Shown here piece after piece: positions 10,737 through 22,045 of a DNA stretch of 64,000 nucleotides; within the stretch, counting starts at the first letter, position 1; every line of letters starts with the position of its first letter. The translations under genes and the position numbers were made by a program. The notes beneath the pieces are model-generated. The model made no database searches and was not told the DNA's origin. It saw only the letters and a program-made list of their open reading frames with translations. Source of the stretch: Allodiplogaster sudhausi (Eukaryota > Nematoda > Chromadorea > Rhabditida > Diplogasteridae). The stretch is from the NCBI GenBank assembly GCA_945643635.1, contig CALZFC010000029.1:3012001-3076000 (forward strand). The letters run 5' to 3'.

Positions 10737-13700
10737 GTATATTTTTCTGCCTTGTAGGAAACAGTTCTACACATGAGGTACATTTAAATGTTCTTGAGCT
10801 ATTAGTCATTTTTAAGTATATTTAAAAATAAATTTTTCTGGTAAAATTTTAAACATTTAAAATAAGAACTTCTTATATTGAAATAGTTAGCAATTTTTGA
10901 GTTTTTAATTACTAAAACATTTGCCCTCCATAAAGAATGTTTAAGAGTATGTGAATTAGGTAGTCTTTAAATTAAAATGAAAGGCTTTCTAGATGCCAAC
11001 CCTGTTTCCTCTTGCAGAGCCCATGGCCAGTGAAAAGCTTCGTCTGTACGTGCCGAAGCTGGCCGAGCTGAAGGAGCAAGTCCAGTCGCCACCAATCTGG
11101 ATTGCCGGTCTGCCTTGGTAAGTGTCTTTTGAAGAACTACACATGTCTATTTTACTCTATTAAAATTATCAGGCAGACCATTGCAGGTTCTTGAAGGTGC
11201 GTCATGATGAGAAGACATTGTGTGTCTTCATCAATTGCAACGAGGGATGCGAAGATACAAATTGGAGCTGCGACTGCACTGTAACCGTCACTCTTTTGGC
11301 GCAAAACGAAGATCAGAAGCCGTATTACATGACGGTCCGTGACCCGTAGAGAGCATTGCATCAACATTATATTAGAGCTGAACCGCCAGTCACTCTGTAT
11401 ACATGTAATGTAATGTAATGATTTTAGTTCGCCCTTTCCTTTTCAGCACTCGTACACGTTCAAATCCGACAAAACCTTTGGCGGCTTTTATATGAACTGT
11501 GATGACGTCTTTAACCCGGAAAAGGGCTTTATAAGAGATGATGGTGGTATTATCATTGAGGCTTCGATCACCGTCAAGGATGTCATCGGCGTGAAAGGTA
11601 ATTTGGAACATGCCTCGACAGATTTATTATTAAAGCTGCTTATTCTTTCTAGAACTTTCCTTTTCTTACCAGTTCTCGTGATGAAAGTTTGTTCTAATGT
11701 TGCAGACAAACCATTCTCGTGCCCTACTCCTCAGGACGAGCTGACGACTGAGAGAGCTAGAAGGAAAAAATTTTCAGGTATATTTTTCTGCCTTGTAGGA
11801 AACAGTTCTACACATGAGGTACATTTAAATGTTCTTGAGCTATTAGTCATTTTTAAGTATATTTAAAAATAAATTTTTCTGGTAAAATTTTAAACATTTA
11901 AAATAAGAACTTCTTATATTGAAATAGTTAGCAATTTTTAAGTTTTTAATTACTAAAACATTTGCCCTCCATCAAGAATGTTTAAGAGTATGTGAATTAG
12001 GTAGTCTTTAAATTAAAATGAAAGGCTTTCTAGATGCCAACCCTGTTTCCTCTTGCAGAGCCCATGGCCAGTGAAAAGCTTCGTCTGTACGTGCCGAAGC
12101 TGGCCGAGCTGAAGGAGCAAGTCCAGTCGCCACCAATCTGGATTGCCGGTCTGCCTTGGTAAGTGTCTTTTGAAGAACTACACATGTCTATTTTACTCTA
12201 TTAAAATTATCAGGCAGACCATTGCAGGTTCTTGAAGGTGCGTCATGATGAGAAGACATTGTATGTCTTCATCAATTGCAACGAGGGATGCGAAGATACA
12301 AATTGGAGCTGCGACTGCACTGTAACCGTCACTCTTTTGGCGCAAAACGAAGATCAGAAGCCGTATTACATTACGGTCCGTGACCCGTAGAGAGCATTGC
12401 ATCAACATTATATTAGAGCTGAACCGCCAGTCACTCTGTATACATGTAATGTAATGTAATGATTTTAGTTCGCCCTTTCCTTTTCAGCGCTCGTACACGT
12501 TCAAATCCGACAAAACCTTTGGCGGCTTTTATATGAACTGTGATGACGTCTTTAACCCGGAAAAGGGCTTTATAAGAGATGATGGTGGTATTATCATTGA
12601 GGCTTCGATCACCGTCAAGGATGTCATCGGCGTGAAAGGTAATTTGGAACATGCCTCGACAGATTTATTATTAAAGCTGCTTATTCTTTCTAGAACTTTC
12701 CTTTTCTTACCAGTTCTCGTGATGAAAGTTTGTTCTAATGTTGCAGACAAACCATTCTCGTGCCCTACTCCTCAGGACGAGCTGACGACTGAGAGAGCTA
12801 GAAGGAAAAATTTTCAGGTATATTTTTCTGCCTTGTAGGAAACAGTTCTACACATGAGGTACATTTAAATGTTCTTGAGCTATTAGTCATTTTTAAGTAT
12901 ATTTAAAAATAAATTTTTCTGGTAAAATTTTAAACATTTAAAATAAGAACTTCTTATATTGAAATAGTTAGCAATTTTTGAGTTTTTAATTACTAAAACA
13001 ATTGCCCTCCATCAAGAATGTTTAAGAGTATGTGAATTAGGTAGTCTTTAAATTAAAATGAAAGGCTTTCTAGATGCCAACCCTGTTTCCTCTTGCAGAG
13101 CCCATGGCCAGTGAAAAGCTTCGTCTGTACGTGCCGAAGCTGGCCGAGCTGAAGGAGCAAGTCCAGTCGCCACCAATCTGGATTGCCGGTCTGCCTTGGT
13201 AAGTGTCTTTTGAAGAACTACACATGTCTATTTTACTCTATTAAAATTATCAGGCAGACCATTGCAGGTTCTTGAAGGTGCGTCATGATGAGAAGACATT
13301 GTGTGTCTTCATCAATTGCAACGAGGGATGCGAAGATACAAATTGGAGCTGCGACTGCACTGTAACCGTCACTCTTTTGGCGCAAAACGAAGATCAGAAG
13401 CCGTATTACATGACGGTCCGTGACCCGTAGAGAGCATTGCATCAACATTATATTAGAGCTGAACCGCCAGTCACTCTGTATACATGTAATGTAATGTAAT
13501 GATTTTAGTTCGCCCTTTCCTTTTCAGCACTCGTACACGTTCAAATCCGACAAAACCTTTGGCGGCTTTTATATGAACTGTGATGACGTCTTTAACCCGG
13601 AAAAGGGCTTTATAAGAGATGATGGTGGTATTATCATTGAGGCTTCGATCACCGTCAAGGATGTCATCGGCGTGAAAGGTAATTTGGAACATGCCTCGAC

Positions 13701-16700
13701 AGATTTATTATTAAAGCTGCTTATTCTTTCTAGAACTTTCCTTTTCTTACCAGTTCTCGTGATGAAAGTTTGTTCTAATGTTGCAGACAAACCATTCTCG
13801 TGCCCTACTCCTCAGGACGAGCTGACGACTGAGAGAGCTAGAAGGAAAAAATTTTCAGGTATATTTTTCTGCCTTGTAGGAAACAGTTCTACACATGAGG
13901 TACATTTAAATGTTCTTGAGCTATTAGTCATTTTTAAGTATATTTAAAAATAAATTTTTCTGGTAAAATTTTAAACATTTAAAATAAGAACTTCTTATAT
14001 TGAAATAGTTAGCAATTTTTAAGTTTTTAATTACTAAAACATTTGCCCTCCATCAAGAATGTTTAAGAGTATGTGAATTAGGTAGTCTTTAAATTAAAAT
14101 GAAAGGCTTTCTAGATGCCAACCCTGTTTCCTCTTGCAGAGCCCATGGCCAGTGAAAAGCTTCGTCTGTACGTGCCGAAGCTGGCCGAGCTGAAGGAGCA
14201 AGTCCAGTCGCCACCAATCTGGATTGCCGGTCTGCCTTGGTAAGTGTCTTTTGAAGAACTACACATGTCTATTTTACTCTATTAAAATTATCAGGCAGAC
14301 CATTGCAGGTTCTTGAAGGTGCGTCATGATGAGAAGACATTGTATGTCTTCATCAATTGCAACGAGGGATGCGAAGATACAAATTGGAGCTGCGACTGCA
14401 CTGTAACCGTCACTCTTTTGGCGCAAAACGAAGATCAGAAGCCGTATTACATTACGGTCCGTGACCCGTAGAGAGCATTGCATCAACATTATATTAGAGC
14501 TGAACCGCCAGTCACTCTGTATACATGTAATGTAATGTAATGATTTTAGTTCGCCCTTTCCTTTTCAGCGCTCGTACACGTTCAAATCCGACAAAACCTT
14601 TGGCGGCTTTTATATGAACTGTGATGACGTCTTTAACCCGGAAAAGGGCTTTATAAGAGATGATGGTGGTATTATCATTGAGGCTTCGATCACCGTCAAG
14701 GATGTCATCGGCGTGAAAGGTAATTTGGAACATGCCTCGACAGATTTATTATTAAAGCTGCTTATTCTTTCTAGAACTTTCCTTTTCTTACCAGTTCTCG
14801 TGATGAAAGTTTGTTCTAATGTTGCAGACAAACCATTCTCGTGCCCTACTCCTCAGGACGAGCTGACGACTGAGAGAGCTAGAAGGAAAAAATTTTCAGG
14901 TATATTTTTCTGCCTTGTAGGAAACAGTTCTACACATGAGGTACATTTAAATGTTCTTGAGCTATTAGTCATTTTTAAGTATATTTAAAAATAAATTTTT
15001 CTGGTAAAATTTTAAACATTTAAAATAAGAACTTCTTATATTGAAATAGTTAGCAATTTTTAAGTTTTTAATTACTAAAACATTTGCCCTCCATCAAGAA
15101 TGTTTAAGAGTATGTGAATTAGGTAGTCTTTAAATTAAAATGAAAGGCTTTCTAGATGCCAACCCTGTTTCCTCTTGCAGAGCCCATGGCCAGTGAAAAG
15201 CTTCGTCTGTACGTGCCGAAGCTGGCCGAGCTGAAGGAGCAAGTCCAGTCGCCACCAATCTGGATTGCCGGTCTGCCTTGGTAAGTGTCTTTTGAAGAAC
15301 TACACATGTCTATTTTACTCTATTAAAATTATCAGGCAGACCATTGCAGGTTCTTGAAGGTGCTTCATGATGAGAAGACATTGTATGTCTTCATCAATTG
15401 CAACGAGGGATGCGAAGATACAAATTGGAGCTGCGACTGCACTGTAACCGTCACTCTTTTGGCGCAAAACGAAGATCAGAAGCCGTATTACATTACGGTC
15501 CGTGACCCGTAGAGAGCATTGCATCAACATTATATTAGAGCTGAACCGCCAGTCACTCTGTATACATGTAATGTAATGTAATGATTTTAGTTCGCCCTTT
15601 CCTTTTCAGCACTCGTACACGTTCAAATCCGACAAAAACTTTGGCGGCTTTTATATGAACTGTGATGACGTCTTTAACCCGGAAAAGAGCTTTATAAGAG
15701 ATGATGGTGGTATTATCATTGAGGCTTCGATCACCGTCAAGGATGTCATCGGCGTGAAAGGTAATTTGGAACATGCCTCGACAGATTTATTATTAAAGCT
15801 GCTTATTCTTTCTAGAACTTTCCTTTTCTTACCAGTTCTCGTGATGAAAGTTTGTTCTAATGTTGCAGACAAACCATTCTCGTGCCCTACTCCTCAGGAC
15901 GAGCTGACGACTGAGAGAGCTAGAAGGAAAAAATTTTCAGGTATATTTTTCTGCCTTGTAGGAAACAGTTCTACACATGAGGTACATTTAAATGTTCTTG
16001 AGCTATTAGTCATTTTTAAGTATATTTAAAAATAAATTTTTCTGGTAAAATTTTAAACATTTAAAATAAGAACTTCTTATATTGAAATAGTTAGCAATTT
16101 TTAAGTTTTTAATTACTAAAACATTTGCCCTCCATCAAGAATGTTTAAGAGTATGTGAATTAGGTAGTCTTTAAATTAAAATGAAAGGCTTTCTAGATGC
16201 CAACCCTGTTTCCTCTTGCAGAGCCCATGGCCAGTGAAAAGCTTCGTCTGTACGTGCCGAAGCTGGCCGAGCTGAAGGAGCAAGTCCAGTCGCCACCAAT
16301 CTGGATTGCCGGTCTGCCTTGGTAAGTGTCTTTTGAAGAACTACACATGTCTATTTTACTCTATTAAAATTATCAGGCAGACCATTGCAGGTTCTTGAAG
16401 GTGCGTCATGATGAGAAGACATTGTGTGTCTTCATCAATTGCAACGAGGGATGCGAAGATACAAATTGGAGCTGCGACTGCACTGTAACCGTCACTCTTT
16501 TGGCGCAAAACGAAGATCAGAAGCCGTATTACATGACGGTCCGTGACCCGTAGAGAGCATTGCATCAACATTATATTAGAGCTGAACCGCCAGTCACTCT
16601 GTATACATGTAATGTAATGTAATGATTTTAGTTCGCCCTTTCCTTTTCAGCACTCGTACACGTTCAAATCCGACAAAACCTTTGGCGGCTTTTATATGAA

Positions 16701-19700
16701 CTGTGATGACGTCTTTAACCCGGAAAAGGGCTTTATAAGAGATGATGGTGGTATTATCATTGAGGCTTCGATCACCGTCAAGGATGTCATCGGCGTGAAA
16801 GGTAATTTGGAACATGCCTCGACAGATTTATTATTAAAGCTGCTTATTCTTTCTAGAACTTTCCTTTTCTTACCAGTTCTCGTGATGAAAGTTTGTTCTA
16901 ATGTTGCAGACAAACCATTCTCGTGCCCTACTCCTCAGGACGAGCTGACGACTGAGAGAGCTAGAAGGAAACAATTTTCAGGTATATTTTTCTGCCTTGT
17001 AGGAAACAGTTCTACACATGAGGTACATTTAAATGTTCTTGAGCTATTAGTCATTTTTAAGTATATTTAAAAATAAATTTTTCTGGTAAAATTTTAAACA
17101 TTTAAAATAAGAACTTCTTATATTGAAATAGTTAGCAATTTTTAAGTTTTTAATTACTAAAACATTTGCCCTCCATCAAGAATGTTTAAGAGTATGTGAA
17201 TTAGGTAGTCTTTAAATTAAAATGAAAGGCTTTCTAGATGCCAACCCTGTTTCCTCTTGCAGAGCCCATGGCCAGTGAAAAGCTTCGTCTGTACGTGCCG
17301 AAGCTGGCCGAGCTGAAGGAGCAAGTCCAGTCGCCACCAATCTGGATTGCCGGTCTGCCTTGGTAAGTGTCTTTTGAAGAACTACACATGTCTATTTTAC
17401 TCTATTAAAATTATCAGGCAGACCATTGCAGGTTCTTGAAGGTGCGTCATGATGAGAAGACATTGTATGTCTTCATCAATTGCAACGAGGGATGCGAAGA
17501 TACAAATTGGAGCTGCGACTGCACTGTAACCGTCACTCTTTTGGCGCAAAACGAAGATCAGAAGCCGTATTACATTACGGTCCGTGACCCGTAGAGAGCA
17601 TTGCATCAACATTATATTAGAGCTGAACCGCCAGTCACTCTGTATACATGTAATGTAATGTAATGATTTTAGTTCGCCCTTTCCTTTTCAGCGCTCGTAC
17701 ATGTTCAAATCCGACAAAACCTTTGGCGGCTTTTATATGAACTGTGATGACGTCTTTAACCCGGAAAAGGGCTTTATAAGAGATGATGGTGGTATTATCA
17801 TTGAGGCTTCGATCACCGTCAAGGATGTCATCGGCGTGAAAGGTAATTTGGAACATGCCTCGACAGATTTATTATTAAAGCTGCTTATTCTTTCTAGAAC
17901 TTTCCTTTTCTTACCAGTTCTCGTGATGAAAGTTTGTTCTAATGTTGCAGACAAACCATTCTCGTGCCCTACTCCTCAGGACGAGCTGACGACTGAGAGA
18001 GCTAGAAGGAAAAATTTTCAGGTATATTTTTCTGCCTTGTAGGAAACAGTTCTACACATGAGGTACATTTAAATGTTCTTGAGCTATTAGTCATTTTTAA
18101 GTATATTTAAAAATAAATTTTTCTGGTAAAATTTTAAACATTTAAAATAAGAACTTCTTATATTGAAATAGTTAGCAATTTTTGAGTTTTTAATTACTAA
18201 AACATTTGCCCTCCATCAAGAATGTTTAAGAGTATGTGAATTAGGTAGTCTTTAAATTAAAATGAAAGGCTTTCTAGATGCCAACCCTGTTTCCTCTTGC
18301 AGAGCCCATGGCCAGTGAAAAGCTTCGTCTGTACGTGCCGAAGCTGGCCGAGCTGAAGGAGCAAGTCCAGTCGCCACCAATCTGGATTGCCGGTCTGCCT
18401 TGGTAAGTGTCTTTTGAAGAACTACACATGTCTATTTTACTCTATTAAAATTATCAGGCAGACCATTGCAGGTTCTTGAAGGTGCGTCATGATGAGAAGA
18501 CATTGTGTGTCTTCATCAATTGCAACGAGGGATGCGAAGATACAAATTGGAGCTGCGACTGCACTGTAACCGTCACTCTTTTGGCGCAAAACGAAGATCA
18601 GAAGCCGTATTACATGACGGTCCGTGACCCGTAGAGAGCATTGCATCAACATTATATTAGAGCTGAACCGCCAGTCACTCTGTATACATGTAATGTAATG
18701 TAATGATTTTAGTTCGCCCTTTCCTTTTCAGCACTCGTACACGTTCAAATCCGACAAAACCTTTGGCGGCTTTTATATGAACTGTGATGACGTCTTTAAC
18801 CCGGAAAAGGGCTTTATAAGAGATGATGGTGGTATTATCATTGAGGCTTCGATCACCGTCAAGGATGTCATCGGCGTGAAAGGTAATTTGGAACATGCCT
18901 CGACAGATTTATTATTAAAGCTGCTTATTCTTTCTAGAACTTTCCTTTTCTTACCAGTTCTCGTGATGAAAGTTTGTTCTAATGTTGCAGACAAACCATT
19001 CTCGTGCCCTACTCCTCAGGACGAGCTGACGACTGAGAGAGCTAGAAGGAAAAAATTTTCAGGTATATTTTTCTGCCTTGTAGGAAACAGTTCTACACAT
19101 GAGGTACATTTAAATGTTCTTGAGCTATTAGTCATTTTTAAGTATATTTAAAAATAAATTTTTCTGGTAAAATTTTAAACATTTAAAATAAGAACTTCTT
19201 ATATTGAAATAGTTAGCAATTTTTAAGTTTTTAATTACTAAAACATTTGCCCTCCATCAAGAATGTTTAAGAGTATGTGAATTAGGTAGTCTTTAAATTA
19301 AAATGAAAGGCTTTCTAGATGCCAACCCTGTTTCCTCTTGCAGAGCCCATGGCCAGTGAAAAGCTTCGTCTGTACGTGCCGAAGCAGGCCGAGCTGAAGG
19401 AGCAAGTCCAGTCGCCACCAATCTGGATTGCCGGTCTGCCTTGGTAAGTGTCTTTTGAAGAACTACACATGTCTATTTTACTCTATTAAAATTATCAGGC
19501 AGACCATTGCAGGTTCTTGAAGGTGCGTCATGATGAGAAGACATTGTATGTCTTCATCAATTGCAACGAGGGATGCGAAGATACAAATTGGAGCTGCGAC
19601 TGCACTGTAACCGTCACTCTTTTGGCGCAAAACGAAGATCAGAAGCCGTATTACATTACGGTCCGTGACCCGTAGAGAGCATTGCATCAACATTATATTA

Positions 19701-22045
19701 GAGCTGAACCGCCAGTCACTCTGTATACATGTAATGTAATGTAATGATTTTAGTTCGCCCTTTCCTTTTCAGCGCTCGTACACGTTCAAATCCGACAAAA
19801 CCTTTGGCGGCTTTTATATGAACTGTGATGACGTCTTTAACCCGGAAAAGGGCTTTATAAGAGATGATGGTGGTATTATCATTGAGGCTTCGATCACCGT
19901 CAAGGATGTCATCGGCGTGAAAGGTAATTTGGAACATGCCTCGACAGATTTATTATTAAAGCTGCTTATTCTTTCTAGAACTTTCCTTTTCTTACCAGTT
20001 CTCGTGATGAAAGTTTGTTCTAATGTTGCAGACAAACCATTCTCGTGCCCTACTCCTCAGGACGAGCTGACGACTGAGAGAGCTAGAAGGAAAAAATTTT
20101 CAGGTATATTTTTCTGCCTTGTAGGAAACAGTTCTACACATGAGGTACATTTAAATGTTCTTGAGCTATTAGTCATTTTTAAGTATATTTAAAAATAAAT
20201 TTTTCTGGTAAAATTTTAAACATTTAAAATAAGAACTTCTTATATTGAAATAGTTAGCAATTTTTAAGTTTTTAATTACTAAAACATTTGCCCTCAATCA
20301 AGAATGTTTAAGAGTATGTGAATTAGGTAGTCTTTAAATTAAAATGAAAGGCTTTCTAGATGCCAACCCTGTTTCCTCTTGCAGAGCCCATGGCCAGTGA
20401 AAAGCTTCGTCTGTACGTGCCGAAGCTGGCCGAGCTGAAGGAGCAAGTCCAGTCGCCACCAATCTGGATTGCCGGTCTGCCTTGGTAAGTGTCTTTTGAA
20501 GAACTACACATGTCTATTTTACTCTATTAAAATTATCAGGCAGACCATTGCAGGTTCTTGAAGGTGCGTCATGATGAGAAGACATTGTATGTCTTCATCA
20601 ATTGCAACGAGGGATGCGAAGATACAAATTGGAGCTGCGACTGCACTGTAACCGTCACTCTTTTGGCGCAAAACGAAGATCAGAAGCCGTATTACATTAC
20701 GGTCCGTGACCCGTAGAGAGCATTGCATCAACATTATATTAGAGCTGAACCGCCAGTCACTCTGTATACATGTAATGTAATGTAATGATTTTAGTTCGCC
20801 CTTTCCTTTTCAGCGCTCGTACACGTTCAAATCCGACAAAACCTTTGGCGGCTTTTATATGAACTGTGATGACGTCTTTAACCCGGAAAAGGGCTTTATA
20901 AGAGATGATGGTGGTATTATCATTGAGGCTTCGATCACCGTCAAGGATGTCATTGGCGTGAAAGGTAATTTGGAACATGCCTCGACAGATTTATTATTAA
21001 AGCTGCTTATTCTTTCTAGAACTTTCCTTTTCTTACCAGTTCTCGTGATGAAAGTTTGTTCTAATGTTGCAGACAAACCATTCTCGTGCCCTACTCCTCA
21101 GGACGAGCTGACGACTGAGAGAGCTAGAAGGAAAAATTTTCAGGTATATTTTTCTGCCTTGTAGGAAACAGTTCTACACATGAGGTACATTTAAATGTTC
21201 TTGAGCTATTAGTCATTTTTAAGTATATTTAAAAATAAATTTTTCTGGTAAAATTTTAAACATTTAAAATAAGAACTTCTTATATTGAAATAGTTAGCAA
21301 TTTTTGAGTTTTTAATTACTAAAACATTTGCCCTCCATCAAGAATGTTTAAGAGTATGTGAATTAGGTAGTCTTTAAATTAAAATGAAAGGCTTTCTAGA
21401 TGCCAACCCTGTTTCCTCTTGCAGAGCCCATGGCCAGTGAAAAGCTTCGTCTGTACGTGCCGAAGCTGGCCGAGTTGAAGGAGCAAGTCCAGTCGCCACC
21501 AATCTGGATTGCCGGTCTGCCTTGGTAAGTGTCTTTTTTGAAGAAGAAAACATACATATCTATTTTACTCTTGCAAAATCAGCCGGCAGACCATTTCAGG
21601 TTCTTGGATGTACAATCTGAATGCTCAGAGCACACTAATTATGTAAAGAAATTGGCTGTCTTCATGCATTGCAACTCGGGAAGTAAAGATGCTAATTGGA
21701 GATGCGACTGTACCGTAACCTTCACTCTTTTAGCGCAAAAGGACGGTCATAAGCCGTATTCCTTGACGGTTCGTGAGCTTTTGAGATCCTTGCGTCAACA
21801 TTATATTAGAGCTGAACCATCAGACACTTTTTAATCGTATAATAATGTAATGTTGGGATTTTAGCTCGTCCTCTCTTTTTCAGTACTCGCATACGTACAA
21901 ATCCGATCAAGCTGTCAAAGGGTACTTGTCGTTTATGAGCTGGGATGATGTCCTCAACCGGAAAAAGGGCTTTATAAGAGATGATAGAGGAATTGTCATC
22001 GAGGCTTCGATCACCGTCAAGATTGTCATCGTGAAAGGTAATTAG
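10709..22045 (+). CDS. Tandem poly-MATH array: 11 USP7-like MATH/TRAF domain units
   Basis: A putative first exon (10709-10736, MPNSMKKFS, phase 1) is followed by ten near-identical units of 1040/1041 bp and a diverged eleventh. Each unit has four exons (100, 148, 151 and 72 coding bases; 471 in all, 157 codons). Exon 4 ends in phase 1 and the next exon 1 begins with two bases completing a codon, so units join in frame. The peptide (LKEQVQSPPIWIAGLPW; then CEDTNWSC; then NPEKGFIRDDGGIIIEA) follows the N-terminal MATH domain of USP7/HAUSP, which binds peptides of substrates such as p53 and MDM2. No ubiquitin-protease catalytic box was found after it. Units 2, 7 and 10 lose one A in a poly-A run of exon 4, breaking the frame, so the locus may be one pseudogenised long gene or four genes of 2, 5, 3 and 1 domains. 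Function beyond peptide binding is unknown. Confidence 0.75.
11018..12058 (+). CDS. MATH unit 1 (type A)
   Basis: Exons 11018-11117, 11187-11334, 11447-11597 and 11706-11777. This is a type A unit: Cys in TLCVF, Met in YYMT and His at the start of exon 3. Exon 4 has six A's and stays in phase to unit 2. The intron before exon 1 carries the G-type motif TTTTTGAGTTTTT. Exon 1 also holds an ATG in good context (cccATGGcc, 11023), a possible internal start. Confidence 0.8.
12059..13098 (+). CDS. MATH unit 2 (type B, frameshifted exon 4)
   Basis: Exons 12059-12158, 12228-12375, 12488-12638 and 12747-12817. Type B: Tyr (TLYVF), Ile (YYIT) and Arg opening exon 3. Exon 4 has five A's instead of six, so the unit is 1040 bp and splicing to unit 3 would shift the frame and stop at the TGA at 13150-13152. 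The intron that follows it is G-type. Confidence 0.75.
13099..14139 (+). CDS. MATH unit 3 (type A)
   Basis: Exons 13099-13198, 13268-13415, 13528-13678 and 13787-13858. Type A residues (C, M, H), frame intact into unit 4. Because unit 2 is frameshifted, this unit would need its own start; the in-frame ATG at 13104 is the obvious candidate. Confidence 0.8.
14140..15180 (+). CDS. MATH unit 4 (type B)
   Basis: Exons 14140-14239, 14309-14456, 14569-14719 and 14828-14899. Type B residues (Y, I, R), six A's in exon 4, in frame with unit 5. Confidence 0.8.
15181..16221 (+). CDS. MATH unit 5 (A/B chimera with private changes)
   Basis: Exons 15181-15280, 15350-15497, 15610-15760 and 15869-15940. Exon 2 is type B (Y, I) but exon 3 opens with the type A His, so it is a mosaic, consistent with gene conversion or unequal exchange. 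Private replacements: Arg to Leu in exon 2 (VLHDEK), Thr to Asn (DKNFGG) and Gly to Ser (PEKSFI) in exon 3. Confidence 0.8.
16222..17262 (+). CDS. MATH unit 6 (type A)
   Basis: Exons 16222-16321, 16391-16538, 16651-16801 and 16910-16981. Type A residues. Exon 4 reads AAACAATTTTCAG, a Lys to Gln change that keeps the frame. Confidence 0.8.
17263..18302 (+). CDS. MATH unit 7 (type B, frameshifted exon 4)
   Basis: Exons 17263-17362, 17432-17579, 17692-17842 and 17951-18021. Type B with a private Thr to Met in exon 3 (SYMFKS). It carries the same five-A deletion in exon 4 and the same G-type following intron as unit 2. Confidence 0.75.
18303..19343 (+). CDS. MATH unit 8 (type A)
   Basis: Exons 18303-18402, 18472-18619, 18732-18882 and 18991-19062. 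Type A, frame intact. Like units 3 and 11 it follows a frameshifted unit and would need its own start (ATG at 18308). Confidence 0.8.
19344..20384 (+). CDS. MATH unit 9 (type B)
   Basis: Exons 19344-19443, 19513-19660, 19773-19923 and 20032-20103. Type B, frame intact, with a private Leu to Gln in exon 1 (PKQAEL). Confidence 0.8.
20385..21424 (+). CDS. MATH unit 10 (type B, frameshifted exon 4)
   Basis: Exons 20385-20484, 20554-20701, 20814-20964 and 21073-21143. Type B residues with the five-A deletion and the G-type following intron, as in units 2 and 7. Confidence 0.75.
21425..22045 (+). CDS. MATH unit 11, diverged terminal unit with stop
   Basis: Exons 21425-21524, 21600-21768 and 21884-22045. 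Exon 1 is nearly identical to the array, but from the first intron onward the unit diverges and resembles the stand-alone copy at 22852. Its exon 2 is longer (169 bases) and encodes ECSEHTNYVKKLAVFMHC. Exon 3 ends VKGN then TAG at 22043-22045, with no exon 4. The unit therefore looks like the original 3' end of the gene, with the array grown upstream and the junction inside or just after exon 1. Confidence 0.8.

Noticed and set aside
11152..21076. Repeated minus-strand frames (71 and 73 codons) in every MATH unit
   Set aside because: They are antisense shadows of exons 2 to 4; the plus strand has matching splice sites, phases and the domain.
10709..22045. The array as a bacterial-style or CRISPR-like repeat
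   Set aside because: Units are over 1 kb, contain introns with GT-AG sites and encode a eukaryotic MATH domain.
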